NCBI RefSeq assembly: GCF_035961655.1
Contig: NZ_CP108393.1
Location: 4,731,001-4,795,000, forward strand
Source: Streptomyces sp. NBC_01317
Lineage (GTDB): Bacteria; Actinomycetota; Actinomycetes; Streptomycetales; Streptomycetaceae
Length of the DNA stretch: 64,000 nt
Direction: 5' to 3'
Part shown: one piece after another, positions 33,241-41,538 of the stretch
Position numbering within the stretch: position 1 is the first letter of the stretch
Layout: the number at the start of each line of letters is the position of its first letter
Notes under the pieces: model-generated
Databases searched by the model: none
Told to the model about the DNA's origin: nothing
What the model saw: only the letters and a program-made list of their open reading frames with translations
Made by a program: the position numbers and the translations under genes

Positions 33241-33681
33241 TCAGTGGTTGGCCTCGGTGCGGCTGAGGGCGATCAGCACCTCCTGGGCGTGCGGTGTGTC
33301 CGCGATGTCTCCCAGCGTGAGCACCCCTACGAGCCGCCGTTCCTCCACGACGGGGATACGGCGGACCGAGTGCGCGCTCATGAGGTCCGCCGCCTGGCAG
33401 ACCGACATCCCGGGGGTCACCGTCACCAGGTCACCCGAGCAGGCTTCGAGCGCCGTGGCGACGCCCGCGAGGGTCCCCTCGGCGGTGATCCGTACGGCGA
33501 TGTCACGGTCCGTGACGAGTCCGTGCAGTTCGTCGCCCGAAGTGACGAAGACGCAGCCGACATCGGAATCCCGCATGCAGGAAGCCACCGCCGTGAGCGA
33601 CATGTACGGCGGGACGGTGACGGGTTCGCGGCTCATCCGATCGCGCACGAGGTGGGCCGCGACTGCTCGATTGTGGTGCAT
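33241..33681 (-). CDS. CBS-domain-pair protein
   Basis: 146 residues from the ATG at 33681. Two CBS motifs in tandem: VRDRMSREPVTVPPYMSLTAVASCMRDSDVGCVFVTSG with LVTDRDIAVRI, then LVTVTPGMSVCQAADLMSAHSVRRIPVVEERRLVGVLTLGDIA. CBS pairs bind adenosyl ligands (AMP, ATP, SAM) and stand-alone versions are common in actinobacteria under stress. No enzymatic domain is attached. It is divergent from the Mrr-TerD gene. Confidence 0.88.
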   Translation of the reverse strand: MHHNRAVAAHLVRDRMSREPVTVPPYMSLTAVASCMRDSDVGCVFVTSGDELHGLVTDRDIAVRITAEGTLAGVATALEACSGDLVTVTPGMSVCQAADLMSAHSVRRIPVVEERRLVGVLTLGDIADTPHAQEVLIALSRTEANH

Positions 33682-33942
33682 CGAGGGCTCCGCTCGGACT
33701 CGACGGACATCGACGCTGTCCTGTCCGGGATGGGACAGCCGCCCTTTCCAGCATGGAACAGCCGCCGCGTATCCGCATCCGCGGCGGGAGCCCCGCCTCT
33801 CCGCGCATCCCGCCGGGGGAAATTTCACGGGTGCGGGTCCCGGAGCCGTCAGGTCCGGGAGACTGGTGGTTTCTGGGTGTGTTCTGGGTGTTTGTGGGCG
33901 GGGTCCGGGGACGGGCGGCCCCGTGGGGAGGGGTGTGACCGT

Positions 33943-36096
33943 ATGAGTCGTCGTTCCAGCGGACTGATCGGGGTCTGGGCCGAGGCGCAGCGGCAGCAAC
34001 AGCGGCAGCGGGAGGCGCAGGAGCGGGCGGCGTTCCGGCAGCAGCGGGACACGGAACGGCAACAGCGGGCGTACGCACGTGAGGTGGCGCGGTACGGCCG
34101 GGAGCAGCAGGCGGAGTACCGGCGGCAGCGGGAGGCCGAGGCGCGGCGCCGTACGGAGGAACTCGACGCGTGTGTGGCGGTGTTGGAGGGCTTGCTGGCG
34201 GCCGGGTGCCGGGCCCCCGCCTTCCGTACGTCCGCGCTGACCCGTGTGGAGGAGATCGAGCCGTTCGCGCCGGGGCAGTTGGCGTATCCGGTGCCGCTGC
34301 CGGATCCGGCGCGCTACCAGCCGCAGGCCGGCGGCTGGACGGCCGGGCGGCGCGCGGCGGCGCAGCAGGAGGCGCAGGCCAGGTACGCGCACGATCTGCA
34401 CGCGGCGCAGCAGGCGGAGGGGCGGCGGCTGGAGCAACTGGGCGCGTACCGGCGGCAGTACGACGCGTGGGCGCGGGGTCGGCTGGCGGAGGTGCGGGCG
34501 TACAACGCGGGGGTCGCGGCGACGGTGGAGGCGTTGCGGGCGGGGGATCCCGAGACGGTGGTGGAGTACTTCTCGGCGGCGCTCTACGCGTCCACCGGCT
34601 GGCCGGAGGACTTTCCGCGCCAGGTGTCGGCCGCTTTCGACCGTGGGGCGGGGCAGTTGGTGCTCGACTGGGAGCTGCCGGGGTACGCGGTGGTGCCGGA
34701 GGTGAAGGCGGTGCGGTTCGCGCCGAGCCTGGACCAGGACAAGGAGTCGGCCAGGCCGGTGACGCAGCGACGGGCGCTGTACCGGGCGGTGTTGGCGCAG
34801 TGTGTGCTGCTGGTGCTGCGCGACCTGTTCGCGGCGGACGAGTTCCGTACGGTGCGTTCGGTCGCGCTGAACGGGTTCGTGGACGACTTCGATCCGGCGA
34901 CGGGGCGGCGGGCGCGGGTGTGCCTGGCGTCGGTGCTGGCCGAACGGGACGCGTTCGACGGCCTGAACCTGGAGCTGGTCAGCGCGGTGGACTGCCTGGC
35001 GGAGGGGCTGCGGGGGCAGTTGTCGGCGCGGCCCGACCAGCGGGCGGCGGTACGGCCGGTGCGGCGGCCGGACGAGGTGGGCTCGGGGGTGGTGTCGCAC
35101 GGGGGCGGTGAGGAGCCGGATCTGCTGGCGATGGATCCGGTGGAGTTCGAGAGCCTGGTCGCGGAGTTGTTCCGGGCGCGGGGGATGCGGGCGGTGATGA
35201 CGCAGCGCTCCAACGACGGCGGGGTGGACGTGGACGCCCTCGACCCGGACCCGATCAGCGGCGGAAAGATCATCGTGCAGGTGAAGCGCTATCGCGGGAC
35301 GGTGTCGCCGAGCGCGGTACGCGACCTGTACGGCACGGTGCAGGGCGCCGGTGCGAACAAGGGCGTGCTGGTGACGACGTCGGGCTTCGGGCCGGGCTCG
35401 TACACCTTCGCCAACGGCAAGCCCCTGACGCTGATTTCGGGCACGGAGCTGGTGGACCTGCTCCACCAGCACGGTCTGCGGGGGCGGTTGGGGGACGGGG
35501 GTGCCGCACCGACGTCCACCACCACGTCACCACCGGCCGGGACCACCCCGCACACCCCTGGAACCACCCACAACAGCCCTGGAACCACCCCCAACACGCC
35601 CACCGACCCGGACGACTTCAACACGCTGGGCATGACATGGGCGGGGACGGTGGCCCTGGACGTGTGCGCGCTGGTGTGCCGGGGGAGCCGGGTCCTGAGC
35701 GACGACCACTTCGTCTTCTTCAACAACGAGCGGACACCGGACGGTTCGGTCCGGATGGTCCCCGCGGCGGCGGGCGACCGGGCCGCGATACGGGTGGCGT
35801 TCGACGCCCTCCCGACGGCCGCCGACCGGCTGGTGATGGTGGCGGCGGTCGACCCGGTGGTGAACCCGGAAGCGGACCTGTCGGGCTTCATCGAGGCGGG
35901 CATCCGCCTACGGGACCGCGCGGGTACGGAGCTGGACCGCCTGGACGTCTCGGACGGCCGCCCCGGGGAAACGGCCCTGGTTCTGGGCTCGTTCCGCCGC
36001 CGCGCGGGCGGCGACTGGGACTTCGTACCGGGCGGAAAGGGCTACCGCAGCGGACTGGGCGGCCTGGTGGGGGACTTCGGGATCGACACGGAGTAG
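33943..36096 (+). CDS. coiled coil / Mrr-type nuclease / TerD fusion protein
   Basis: 717 residues from the ATG at 33943 (GGGAGGGG upstream). Residues about 15-75 are a highly charged Gln/Arg/Glu coiled coil; about 75-390 form a helical region of unknown type with an LVLDWELPGYAVVPEVKAV strand. Residues about 398-510 are an Mrr_cat nuclease: FESLVAELFRARGM, DGGVDVD (D425, D429), Q446-x-K448 in VQVKRY, GVLVTTSGFGPGSY. A Thr/Pro linker follows. Residues about 563-717 are a TerD domain (DDHFVFFNNERTPDGSV, PGETALVLGSFRRRAGGDWDFVPGGKGY). Mrr domains cut modified DNA; TerD domains bind calcium and act in tellurite and phage-stress systems. The fusion suggests a nuclease governed by a Ter-type sensor. 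Function is inference. Confidence 0.85.
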   Translation: MSRRSSGLIGVWAEAQRQQQRQREAQERAAFRQQRDTERQQRAYAREVARYGREQQAEYRRQREAEARRRTEELDACVAVLEGLLAAGCRAPAFRTSALTRVEEIEPFAPGQLAYPVPLPDPARYQPQAGGWTAGRRAAAQQEAQARYAHDLHAAQQAEGRRLEQLGAYRRQYDAWARGRLAEVRAYNAGVAATVEALRAGDPETVVEYFSAALYASTGWPEDFPRQVSAAFDRGAGQLVLDWELPGYAVVPEVKAVRFAPSLDQDKESARPVTQRRALYRAVLAQCVLLVLRDLFAADEFRTVRSVALNGFVDDFDPATGRRARVCLASVLAERDAFDGLNLELVSAVDCLAEGLRGQLSARPDQRAAVRPVRRPDEVGSGVVSHGGGEEPDLLAMDPVEFESLVAELFRARGMRAVMTQRSNDGGVDVDALDPDPISGGKIIVQVKRYRGTVSPSAVRDLYGTVQGAGANKGVLVTTSGFGPGSYTFANGKPLTLISGTELVDLLHQHGLRGRLGDGGAAPTSTTTSPPAGTTPHTPGTTHNSPGTTPNTPTDPDDFNTLGMTWAGTVALDVCALVCRGSRVLSDDHFVFFNNERTPDGSVRMVPAAAGDRAAIRVAFDALPTAADRLVMVAAVDPVVNPEADLSGFIEAGIRLRDRAGTELDRLDVSDGRPGETALVLGSFRRRAGGDWDFVPGGKGYRSGLGGLVGDFGIDTE

Positions 36097-36109
36097 CGGG
36101 GGCGTACGT

Positions 36110-36140
36110 CCGGTGGCGGGGCACACGGTCCCGCCACCGG
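36110..36140. terminator. bidirectional terminator
   Basis: Perfect 11-bp stem CCGGTGGCGGG with complement and a 9-base loop, between the convergent Mrr-TerD and FAD-oxidoreductase genes. Confidence 0.75.
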
Positions 36141-36205
36141 AGGCCGACCGCCTCTCACCGTCCCGCCCCCGCCGCCCCTTTCACCGCCCCGCATCCGCTG
36201 CCCCC

Positions 36206-37624
36206 TCACCGCCCCGACAACCGGTCCGCCACCCGGGCGATCGGGTCCGTGGCGGTGCTGCGGGCCGTCGACTCGCGGCGGTCCGCCGTGCGGTAGGCCG
36301 CGTACATGCCGTGGACGCCCAGCCACCGGAACGGCTCCGGTTCCCACGCGCGGACCTTGTGGTTCACCCACGGGAGCGTGGTCAGTTCGGTCGCGCCCGA
36401 CTGCCCGGAGTCCTGCCGCACCAGGTCTCGCAGGGTGCGCGCGGCGAGGTTGGCGGTCGCGACGCCCGAGCCGACGTACCCGCCCGCCCAGCCCAGGCCC
36501 GTGGCGCGGTCCAGGGTGACGGTCGCGCACCAGTCGCGGGGCACGCCGAGGACGCCCGACCACGCGTGGTCGATGTGGACGCCGGCCGTGGTCGGGAAGA
36601 AGCGGACCAGGATCTCGCGCAGCGCCTCGACGGTGGCGGGCCGCGTACGGCCGTCGTTGTCGGTCCTGGAGCCGAAGCGGTACGGGTGCCCCCGCCCGCC
36701 GAGCGCGATCCGGCCGTCCGCCGTGCGCTGCGCGTACATGTACGCGTGCGCCATGTCGCCCAGCGTCTCGCGCCCCTCCCAGCCGATGGTGTCCCAGACC
36801 TCGTCGGACAGCGGCTCGGTGGCGATCATCGAGGAGTTCATGGGGAGCCAGGTGCGGCGGGAGCCCTTGAGCGCGGCAGTGAAGCCCTCGGTGCAGCGCA
36901 GGATGTACGGGGCGCGGACCGTACCGTACGGCGTGACCGCGTACTTCGGCCTGATCTCCGTCACCGGTGTCGACTCGTGGATGGTGACACCCAGCGCCTC
37001 GACGGCCGCCGCGAGCCCCGTGACCAGCTTGACGGGGTGCAGCCGGGCGCCGTGCGGGGTCCAGGTGGAGCCGACGGCTCCGGTGACGCGGATACGTTCC
37101 GCCGTCTCGCGGGCCCCGCGCAGGACCCGGTCGGTCTCGCCGAACGCGGTCTCCGCGGAGTGGAACGCCTGGAGACGGGCCAGCTGGGCGGGCGTGTGGG
37201 CGACTTCGAGGACCCCGCCCCGGTGGATGTCCGCGTCGATCTTCTCCTCGGCGGCGGCGCGGACGACCTCGTCCACCGTGTCGTTCATCGCCCGCTGGAG
37301 CCGTACGGCCTGGTCGTGGCCGTGCAGGCGCGCGTAGCGGTCGCGGCCCGCGATGCCGTTGTAGAGCCAGCCGCCGTTGCGCCCGGAGGCGCCGTACCCG
37401 CAGAACTTCGCCTCCAGCACGGTGATGTGGAGGAAGGGGGCGGCCTTCTTGAGGTAGTACGCCGTCCAGAGCCCGGTGTAGCCGCCGCCCACGATGCAGA
37501 CGTCGGCGGTCGCGTCGCCCGGCAGGGGCTCGCGGGGGGCGGGGACGCCGCCTTCCGCGTACCAGAAGGAGATACCGCCGTTCACGGTCGGGCCGCTCTT
37601 CGTCGTGCTCATGGGGCTGTTCAT
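36206..37624 (-). CDS. FAD-dependent oxidoreductase (DAO, gamma-glutamylputrescine-oxidase-like)
   Basis: About 472 residues; ATGs at 37624 and 37612 are both possible, and a longer frame reaches 37666. The FAD fold begins VCIVGGGYTGLWTAYYL, and ASGRNGGWLYNG is the DAO-family signature. The layout (TWTPHGARLHPVKLVTGLA, GRIALGGRG, DHAWSGVLGVPRDWCATV, GLGWAGGYVGSGVATANLAARTL) matches amine oxidases such as PuuB and related enzymes. Likely oxidises a secondary amine or amino acid and makes hydrogen peroxide. No polyamine genes are adjacent. It is divergent from the aminoglycoside kinase-like gene. Confidence 0.82.
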   Translation of the reverse strand: MNSPMSTTKSGPTVNGGISFWYAEGGVPAPREPLPGDATADVCIVGGGYTGLWTAYYLKKAAPFLHITVLEAKFCGYGASGRNGGWLYNGIAGRDRYARLHGHDQAVRLQRAMNDTVDEVVRAAAEEKIDADIHRGGVLEVAHTPAQLARLQAFHSAETAFGETDRVLRGARETAERIRVTGAVGSTWTPHGARLHPVKLVTGLAAAVEALGVTIHESTPVTEIRPKYAVTPYGTVRAPYILRCTEGFTAALKGSRRTWLPMNSSMIATEPLSDEVWDTIGWEGRETLGDMAHAYMYAQRTADGRIALGGRGHPYRFGSRTDNDGRTRPATVEALREILVRFFPTTAGVHIDHAWSGVLGVPRDWCATVTLDRATGLGWAGGYVGSGVATANLAARTLRDLVRQDSGQSGATELTTLPWVNHKVRAWEPEPFRWLGVHGMYAAYRTADRRESTARSTATDPIARVADRLSGR

Positions 37625-37680
37625 ACGCCTGAGCCGTCGCCCTTGTCCATGCTTGTCCGCGCTCACCTAGAGTTCTCCCC

Positions 37681-38574
37681 GTGATCGAGATCCCGGAGGA
37701 GCTGGCCCGTACCCAGTCGAAGGCCAACGGGGAAGCGGGCCGCGCGTTCGTCGCGGGGCTGCCGGACCTGGCGGCGGACTTCGTGGAACGGTGGGAGCTG
37801 CGCCTCACGGGCCCCGCCATGTACGGCATGTGCGCACTGGTGCTGCCGGTGGAGCAGGCGGACGGCACGGCCGCGATGCTCAAGCTCCAGCTGCTGGACG
37901 ACGAGTCCGTGGGCGAGCCGGTGGCGCTGCGGCTGTGGGAGGGCGCCGGGGCGGTACGGCTGCTGCGCCACGACCCCGTGACCGGCGCGCTGCTCCTGGA
38001 GGCGCTGGACTCCACGCGCGACCTGTCGGGGGTGGAGTCGCGGGAGGCGGTACGGGTCATCGCCGAGCTGCTGGCACGGCTGACGGCGGTCCCGGCGCCG
38101 CCGGAGGTACGGAGCCTCGGTGACGTGGCCGCGCGGATGCTGGACACCGTACCGGCCCTGTCGGCGCGGCTGCCGGACGCGGCGGAGCGGGCCCTGCTGC
38201 GGGACTGCGCGGCGGCGGTGCGCGAGGTGGCGGGGGAGCCGGGGGACCGGCTGCTGCACTGGGACCTGCACTACGAGAACGTACTGGCCACCCTTCCGGG
38301 CGACCCCCGCGGCCCGTGGCTGGCGATCGACCCCAAGCCGCTGTCCGGCGACCCGGGCTTCGACCTGATGCCCGCGCTCGACAACCGCTTCGACGCGGCC
38401 GAGACGCTGTGGCGCTTCGACCTCATGACGGAGGTCCTGGCCCTGGACCGGCAGCGGGCCCGGGCCTGGACGCTGGGCCGCGTGCTCCAGAACAGCCTGT
38501 GGGACGTGGCGGACGGCGAGCGGACCCTCCACCCGGACCAGGTGTCGGTGGCGCACGCCCTGCTGGGCCGCTGA
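37681..38574 (+). CDS. aminoglycoside 6-phosphotransferase-like (APH/hydroxyurea-type kinase)
   Basis: 297 residues from a GTG. Kinase-like fold with LLHWDLHYENVLAT as the Brenner motif (HxDxxxxN) and LAIDPKPLSGDPGFDLMPAL as the DxD-like metal site, plus VAARMLDTVPAL and TVPAP segments typical of the streptomycin 6-kinase / hydroxyurea resistance group. These phosphorylate streptidine-type aminoglycosides. Many chromosomal actinobacterial copies have no tested substrate. No other antibiotic genes nearby. Confidence 0.82.
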   Translation: MIEIPEELARTQSKANGEAGRAFVAGLPDLAADFVERWELRLTGPAMYGMCALVLPVEQADGTAAMLKLQLLDDESVGEPVALRLWEGAGAVRLLRHDPVTGALLLEALDSTRDLSGVESREAVRVIAELLARLTAVPAPPEVRSLGDVAARMLDTVPALSARLPDAAERALLRDCAAAVREVAGEPGDRLLHWDLHYENVLATLPGDPRGPWLAIDPKPLSGDPGFDLMPALDNRFDAAETLWRFDLMTEVLALDRQRARAWTLGRVLQNSLWDVADGERTLHPDQVSVAHALLGR

Positions 38575-38627
38575 CGCGGGCGGGGCCGAGTGCCACCCGC
38601 CCACCCCCCACCAGGCAAGCTGTCCCC

Positions 38628-39161
38628 ATGATTCGTACCGCCACAGTGGCCGACGTCCCGGTGATCCACACGATGGTCCGCGAACTCGCCCTCTACGAGA
38701 AGGCCCCCGACGAGGCCCGCGCCACCGAGACCCAACTCCGCGAGGCCTTGTTCGGCGAGCACCCCGCCGCGTTCGCCCACATCGCGGAAACCCCCGACGG
38801 CGAACCGGCCGGCTTCGCGCTGTGGTTCCTCAACTTCTCCACGTGGCGGGGCGTCCACGGCATCCACCTGGAAGACCTGTACGTACGCCCCACCCACCGA
38901 GGCACCGGCCACGGCAGGGCACTCCTGACCGAACTGGCCCGCATCTGCGTGACCCGCGGCTACGAACGCCTCGAATGGTCGGTCCTGGACTGGAACACGC
39001 CCGCCGTGGAGTTCTACCGCTCACTCGGAGCGGTGTCGATGACGGGGTGGACCATGAACCGGCTGACGGACGACGCGCTGGTCAGGCTTTCAGGCGCGAC
39101 GGGGCGGAGTGAGCTTCCCGAGGTCGAGGGTGACCTCGAAGGGCAGCGCGACGTGGAGTGA
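38628..39161 (+). CDS. GNAT N-acetyltransferase (SSAT/thialysine-like)
   Basis: 177 residues. IRTATVADVPVIHTMVRELALYEK begins the fold, GFALWFLNFSTWRGVHGIHLEDLYVRPTHRGTGHGRALLTELARI contains the acetyl-CoA motif RGTGHG, and YERLEWSVLDWNTPAVEFYRSLGA closes it. The NFSTW...LEDLYV pattern fits the diamine/thialysine acetyltransferase branch. The last 72 bp overlap the convergent Uma2 gene, and the coding C-terminus there (RSELPEVEGDLEGQRDVE) is poorly conserved in style. Confidence 0.87.
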   Translation: MIRTATVADVPVIHTMVRELALYEKAPDEARATETQLREALFGEHPAAFAHIAETPDGEPAGFALWFLNFSTWRGVHGIHLEDLYVRPTHRGTGHGRALLTELARICVTRGYERLEWSVLDWNTPAVEFYRSLGAVSMTGWTMNRLTDDALVRLSGATGRSELPEVEGDLEGQRDVE

Positions 39162-39671
39162 GTCCCGGAAGATTCCGGTGGGTACGTAGGTGGCGGTCGG
39201 CTCGTCGAGTTCGTAGACGTGGACCACCGGAGATCCGGCCTCGTCCTCGACGCGCCAGTGATGCGGAATGCCGGCCTTCGCGTACTTGAGGAGTTTCACC
39301 GTGCGGTCCCGGTGGGCGGACTCGGGGGAGACGACCTCGACAACGAGTCGGACGTCCTCCGGAGCGAACCAGGTGCGGTTCGCGTCATACGGGGCGGTGG
39401 TCGCCAGCACGTCCGGCTGGGGACGGTTGCGGGCGTCGAGGCGGATCGTCATGCCCTGCTCGATCTCGACACCTTCGACGGCCTGGTCCATGAGGGCGAC
39501 CGTGAGCGCGGTGACGAGGCGGCTGTGCCACCACCGCCGCGGCGACAACAGGAAGACGAGTGCTCCGTCGATCAGCTCGGTGTGGCGTGGGGCCTCGGGG
39601 AGGTGGTCCAGATCCTCCGCGAACCAGCCTTCCGCGCGCGGCGGGCGCATCCAGTCGGGCAACGCGGTCAT
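39090..39671 (-). CDS. Uma2-family (PD-(D/E)XK) putative endonuclease
   Basis: 193 residues. Uma2 features: HTELIDGALVFLLSPRRWWHSRLVTALTVAL, RPQPDVLAT (catalytic Asp), VRLVVEVVSPES with the E-x-V-S strand, DRTVKLLKYAKAGIPHHWRVEDE and the C-terminal RVPFEVT-like LPFEVTLDLGKL. Uma2 proteins are abundant in cyanobacteria and actinobacteria, with a nuclease fold and unproven roles. A second, broken Uma2 gene lies at 46170. Confidence 0.87.
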   Translation of the reverse strand: MTALPDWMRPPRAEGWFAEDLDHLPEAPRHTELIDGALVFLLSPRRWWHSRLVTALTVALMDQAVEGVEIEQGMTIRLDARNRPQPDVLATTAPYDANRTWFAPEDVRLVVEVVSPESAHRDRTVKLLKYAKAGIPHHWRVEDEAGSPVVHVYELDEPTATYVPTGIFRDSLHVALPFEVTLDLGKLTPPRRA

Positions 39672-39744
39672 GGGACGAGCCTAGCGATCCTGCCGGCCGG
39701 GGCGATGCCGTCGTTCCTGGAGTCCCCCCAGAGGGTGACAGGCC

Positions 39745-41388
39745 CTAGACCGCCGCGCCCGGGGCGTCCGCCGCGCCGTCGGACCCCATGGAGCGGGGCG
39801 ACTTGGCGTTGATCAGGACCGCGCCGATGATCGCCGCCGCCAGGAGGATGATCGCCGCCCAGGCGATGGCCACCGTGAAGCCGTGGACCGTGCCCGTGTC
39901 CACGATGTGGGACCTCTCCGCCGGGGTCAGGCCGCCCTTCCGGGCCGCCGCGGCGAGATGGGCCGTCAGGTACGTCGTCGTGCTGGTCGCCGCGATCGTG
40001 TTCAGCAGGGACGTACCGATGGAACCGCCCACCTGCTGCGCCGTGTTGACCGTCGCCGACGTGACGCCGGAGTCCCTCTGGGCGACCCCCGACGTGGCCG
40101 TCGAGATGACGGGCAGGAACGTCAGGCCCAGGCCGAAGCCCAGCAGGATCGTGCCCGGCAGGATGTGCGCCGGGTAGCTGGAATGCGTGTCGATGAAGGT
40201 CAGGGAGTACATCCCGCCCGCGCTCAGCAGCAGCCCGGGGACCAGGAGCGCGCGCGGCGGCACCAGGGGGAGCAGCCGGGCGGAGATCTGCGTCGAGCCG
40301 ATGATGATGCCCGCCGACAGCGGCAGGAAGGCCAGGCCGGCCTTGATGGGCGAGTACCCGAGGATGTTCTGGAGGAAGAACGTCAGGAACAGGAACGCGC
40401 CGAACAGCCCGATCGTCGTCAGCGCCATCACGAGGACCGAGCCGCCACGGTTGCGCTCCCTGATGATGTGCAGCGGCAGCAGCGGGCCGGGGGACTTGGT
40501 CTGCCACCACGTGAACGCGGCGAGCAGCGCGATGCCGATGCTCAGCACCGTCAGGACCTCCGTGGATGTCCACCCGTCCGACTCCGCCTGGCTGAACCCG
40601 TACACGATCGCCACGAGCCCACCGCAGCCGAGGATGACCCCGGGGATGTCCAGATGCGCGTCCTTGGTGCCCGCCCGGTCCTTGAGCAGCATGAAGGCGC
40701 CGATGACGGCGAGGAGCGCGATGGGGACGTTCACGTACAGGCACCACCGCCAGCTCAGCCACTCGGTCAGGATGCCGCCGAGCAGCAGCCCGATCGCGGA
40801 GCCGCCGCCCGCGATGGCGCTGAAGATGCCGAAGGCCTGGGCGCGTTCCTTGCCGGCGGGGAAGGTCGTGGTGAGCAGGGACAGGGCGGACGGCGCCAGG
40901 ACGGCGGCGAAGACGCCCTGGAGCGCCCGGGAGAGGAAGAGCATCTCCTGCCCGGTGGACGCGCCACCGATCGCGGAGGAGCCGGCGAAGCCGATGAGCC
41001 CGATGATGAACGTGCGCTTACGGCCGACGAGGTCGGCGATCCGGCCGCCCAGGAGCAGGAGACCACCGAAGGCCAGGGTGTACGCGGTGATCACCCACTG
41101 GCGGTTCCCGTTGCTGATGTGCAGGGCGCGCTGGGCGGAGGGGAGGGCGATGTTCACGATCGTCGCGTCGAGCACCACCATGAGCTGCGCGGTCGCGATG
41201 ACGGCCAGGGCCCACCAGCGGCGCGGATCCGGTTCGTCCGCGGGGACGCCCGAGGCGTCGGTGGGGCCTGGGGCGTCGGCGTCGGCCTGCGCGTCGCTCG
41301 GTCCGCCGCTCGGTGAGTCGCTCGATGAGCCGTTCGGTGAGTCGCTCGATGAGTCGCTCGGGGGGCCGGGGGTCGACGGATCGCTCAT
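39745..41388 (-). CDS. DHA2-family drug exporter (MFS, second)
   Basis: 547 residues from the ATG at 41388 (GAAGGAAG upstream). A disordered Ser/Asp/Gly/Pro head of about 55 residues (repeated SDSPNG-like units) precedes 14 TM helices. TM1 carries VVLDATIVNIALPSAQRAL, motif A is GGRIADLVGRKRTFI, and GGILTEWLSWRWCLYVNVPIALLAV and the C-terminal GVAQRDSGVTSATVNTAQQVGGSIGTSLLNT are characteristic. Proton-coupled drug efflux is expected. Two palindromic sites upstream of the start suggest repression; no local TetR gene is adjacent, so the regulator may act from elsewhere. Confidence 0.9.
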   Translation of the reverse strand: MSDPSTPGPPSDSSSDSPNGSSSDSPSGGPSDAQADADAPGPTDASGVPADEPDPRRWWALAVIATAQLMVVLDATIVNIALPSAQRALHISNGNRQWVITAYTLAFGGLLLLGGRIADLVGRKRTFIIGLIGFAGSSAIGGASTGQEMLFLSRALQGVFAAVLAPSALSLLTTTFPAGKERAQAFGIFSAIAGGGSAIGLLLGGILTEWLSWRWCLYVNVPIALLAVIGAFMLLKDRAGTKDAHLDIPGVILGCGGLVAIVYGFSQAESDGWTSTEVLTVLSIGIALLAAFTWWQTKSPGPLLPLHIIRERNRGGSVLVMALTTIGLFGAFLFLTFFLQNILGYSPIKAGLAFLPLSAGIIIGSTQISARLLPLVPPRALLVPGLLLSAGGMYSLTFIDTHSSYPAHILPGTILLGFGLGLTFLPVISTATSGVAQRDSGVTSATVNTAQQVGGSIGTSLLNTIAATSTTTYLTAHLAAAARKGGLTPAERSHIVDTGTVHGFTVAIAWAAIILLAAAIIGAVLINAKSPRSMGSDGAADAPGAAV

Positions 41389-41485
41389 CGAGATCTTCCT
41401 TCGCAGTGGACCTCTGCTGGCATGGCTCAGCTCAGAACACCATGAAATGGGCTGTTTCGCTCCTTTTTCGCTCCTTGGTGCGAAC

Positions 41486-41520
41486 GTACCGGCGCCGGAC
41501 CCCTGTACCGGCGCCGGTAC
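41486..41520. promoter_or_regulatory. paired palindromes upstream of the exporter
   Basis: GTACCGGCGCCGGAC (41486-41500, symmetrical except at one end) and the perfect 16-bp palindrome GTACCGGCGCCGGTAC (41505-41520) lie 98-133 bp upstream of the exporter start and just past the 3' end of the quinone-reductase gene. A TetR- or GntR-type repressor is likely but not identified. Confidence 0.75.
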
Positions 41521-41538
41521 GAGCTTCGCGCACACGCC

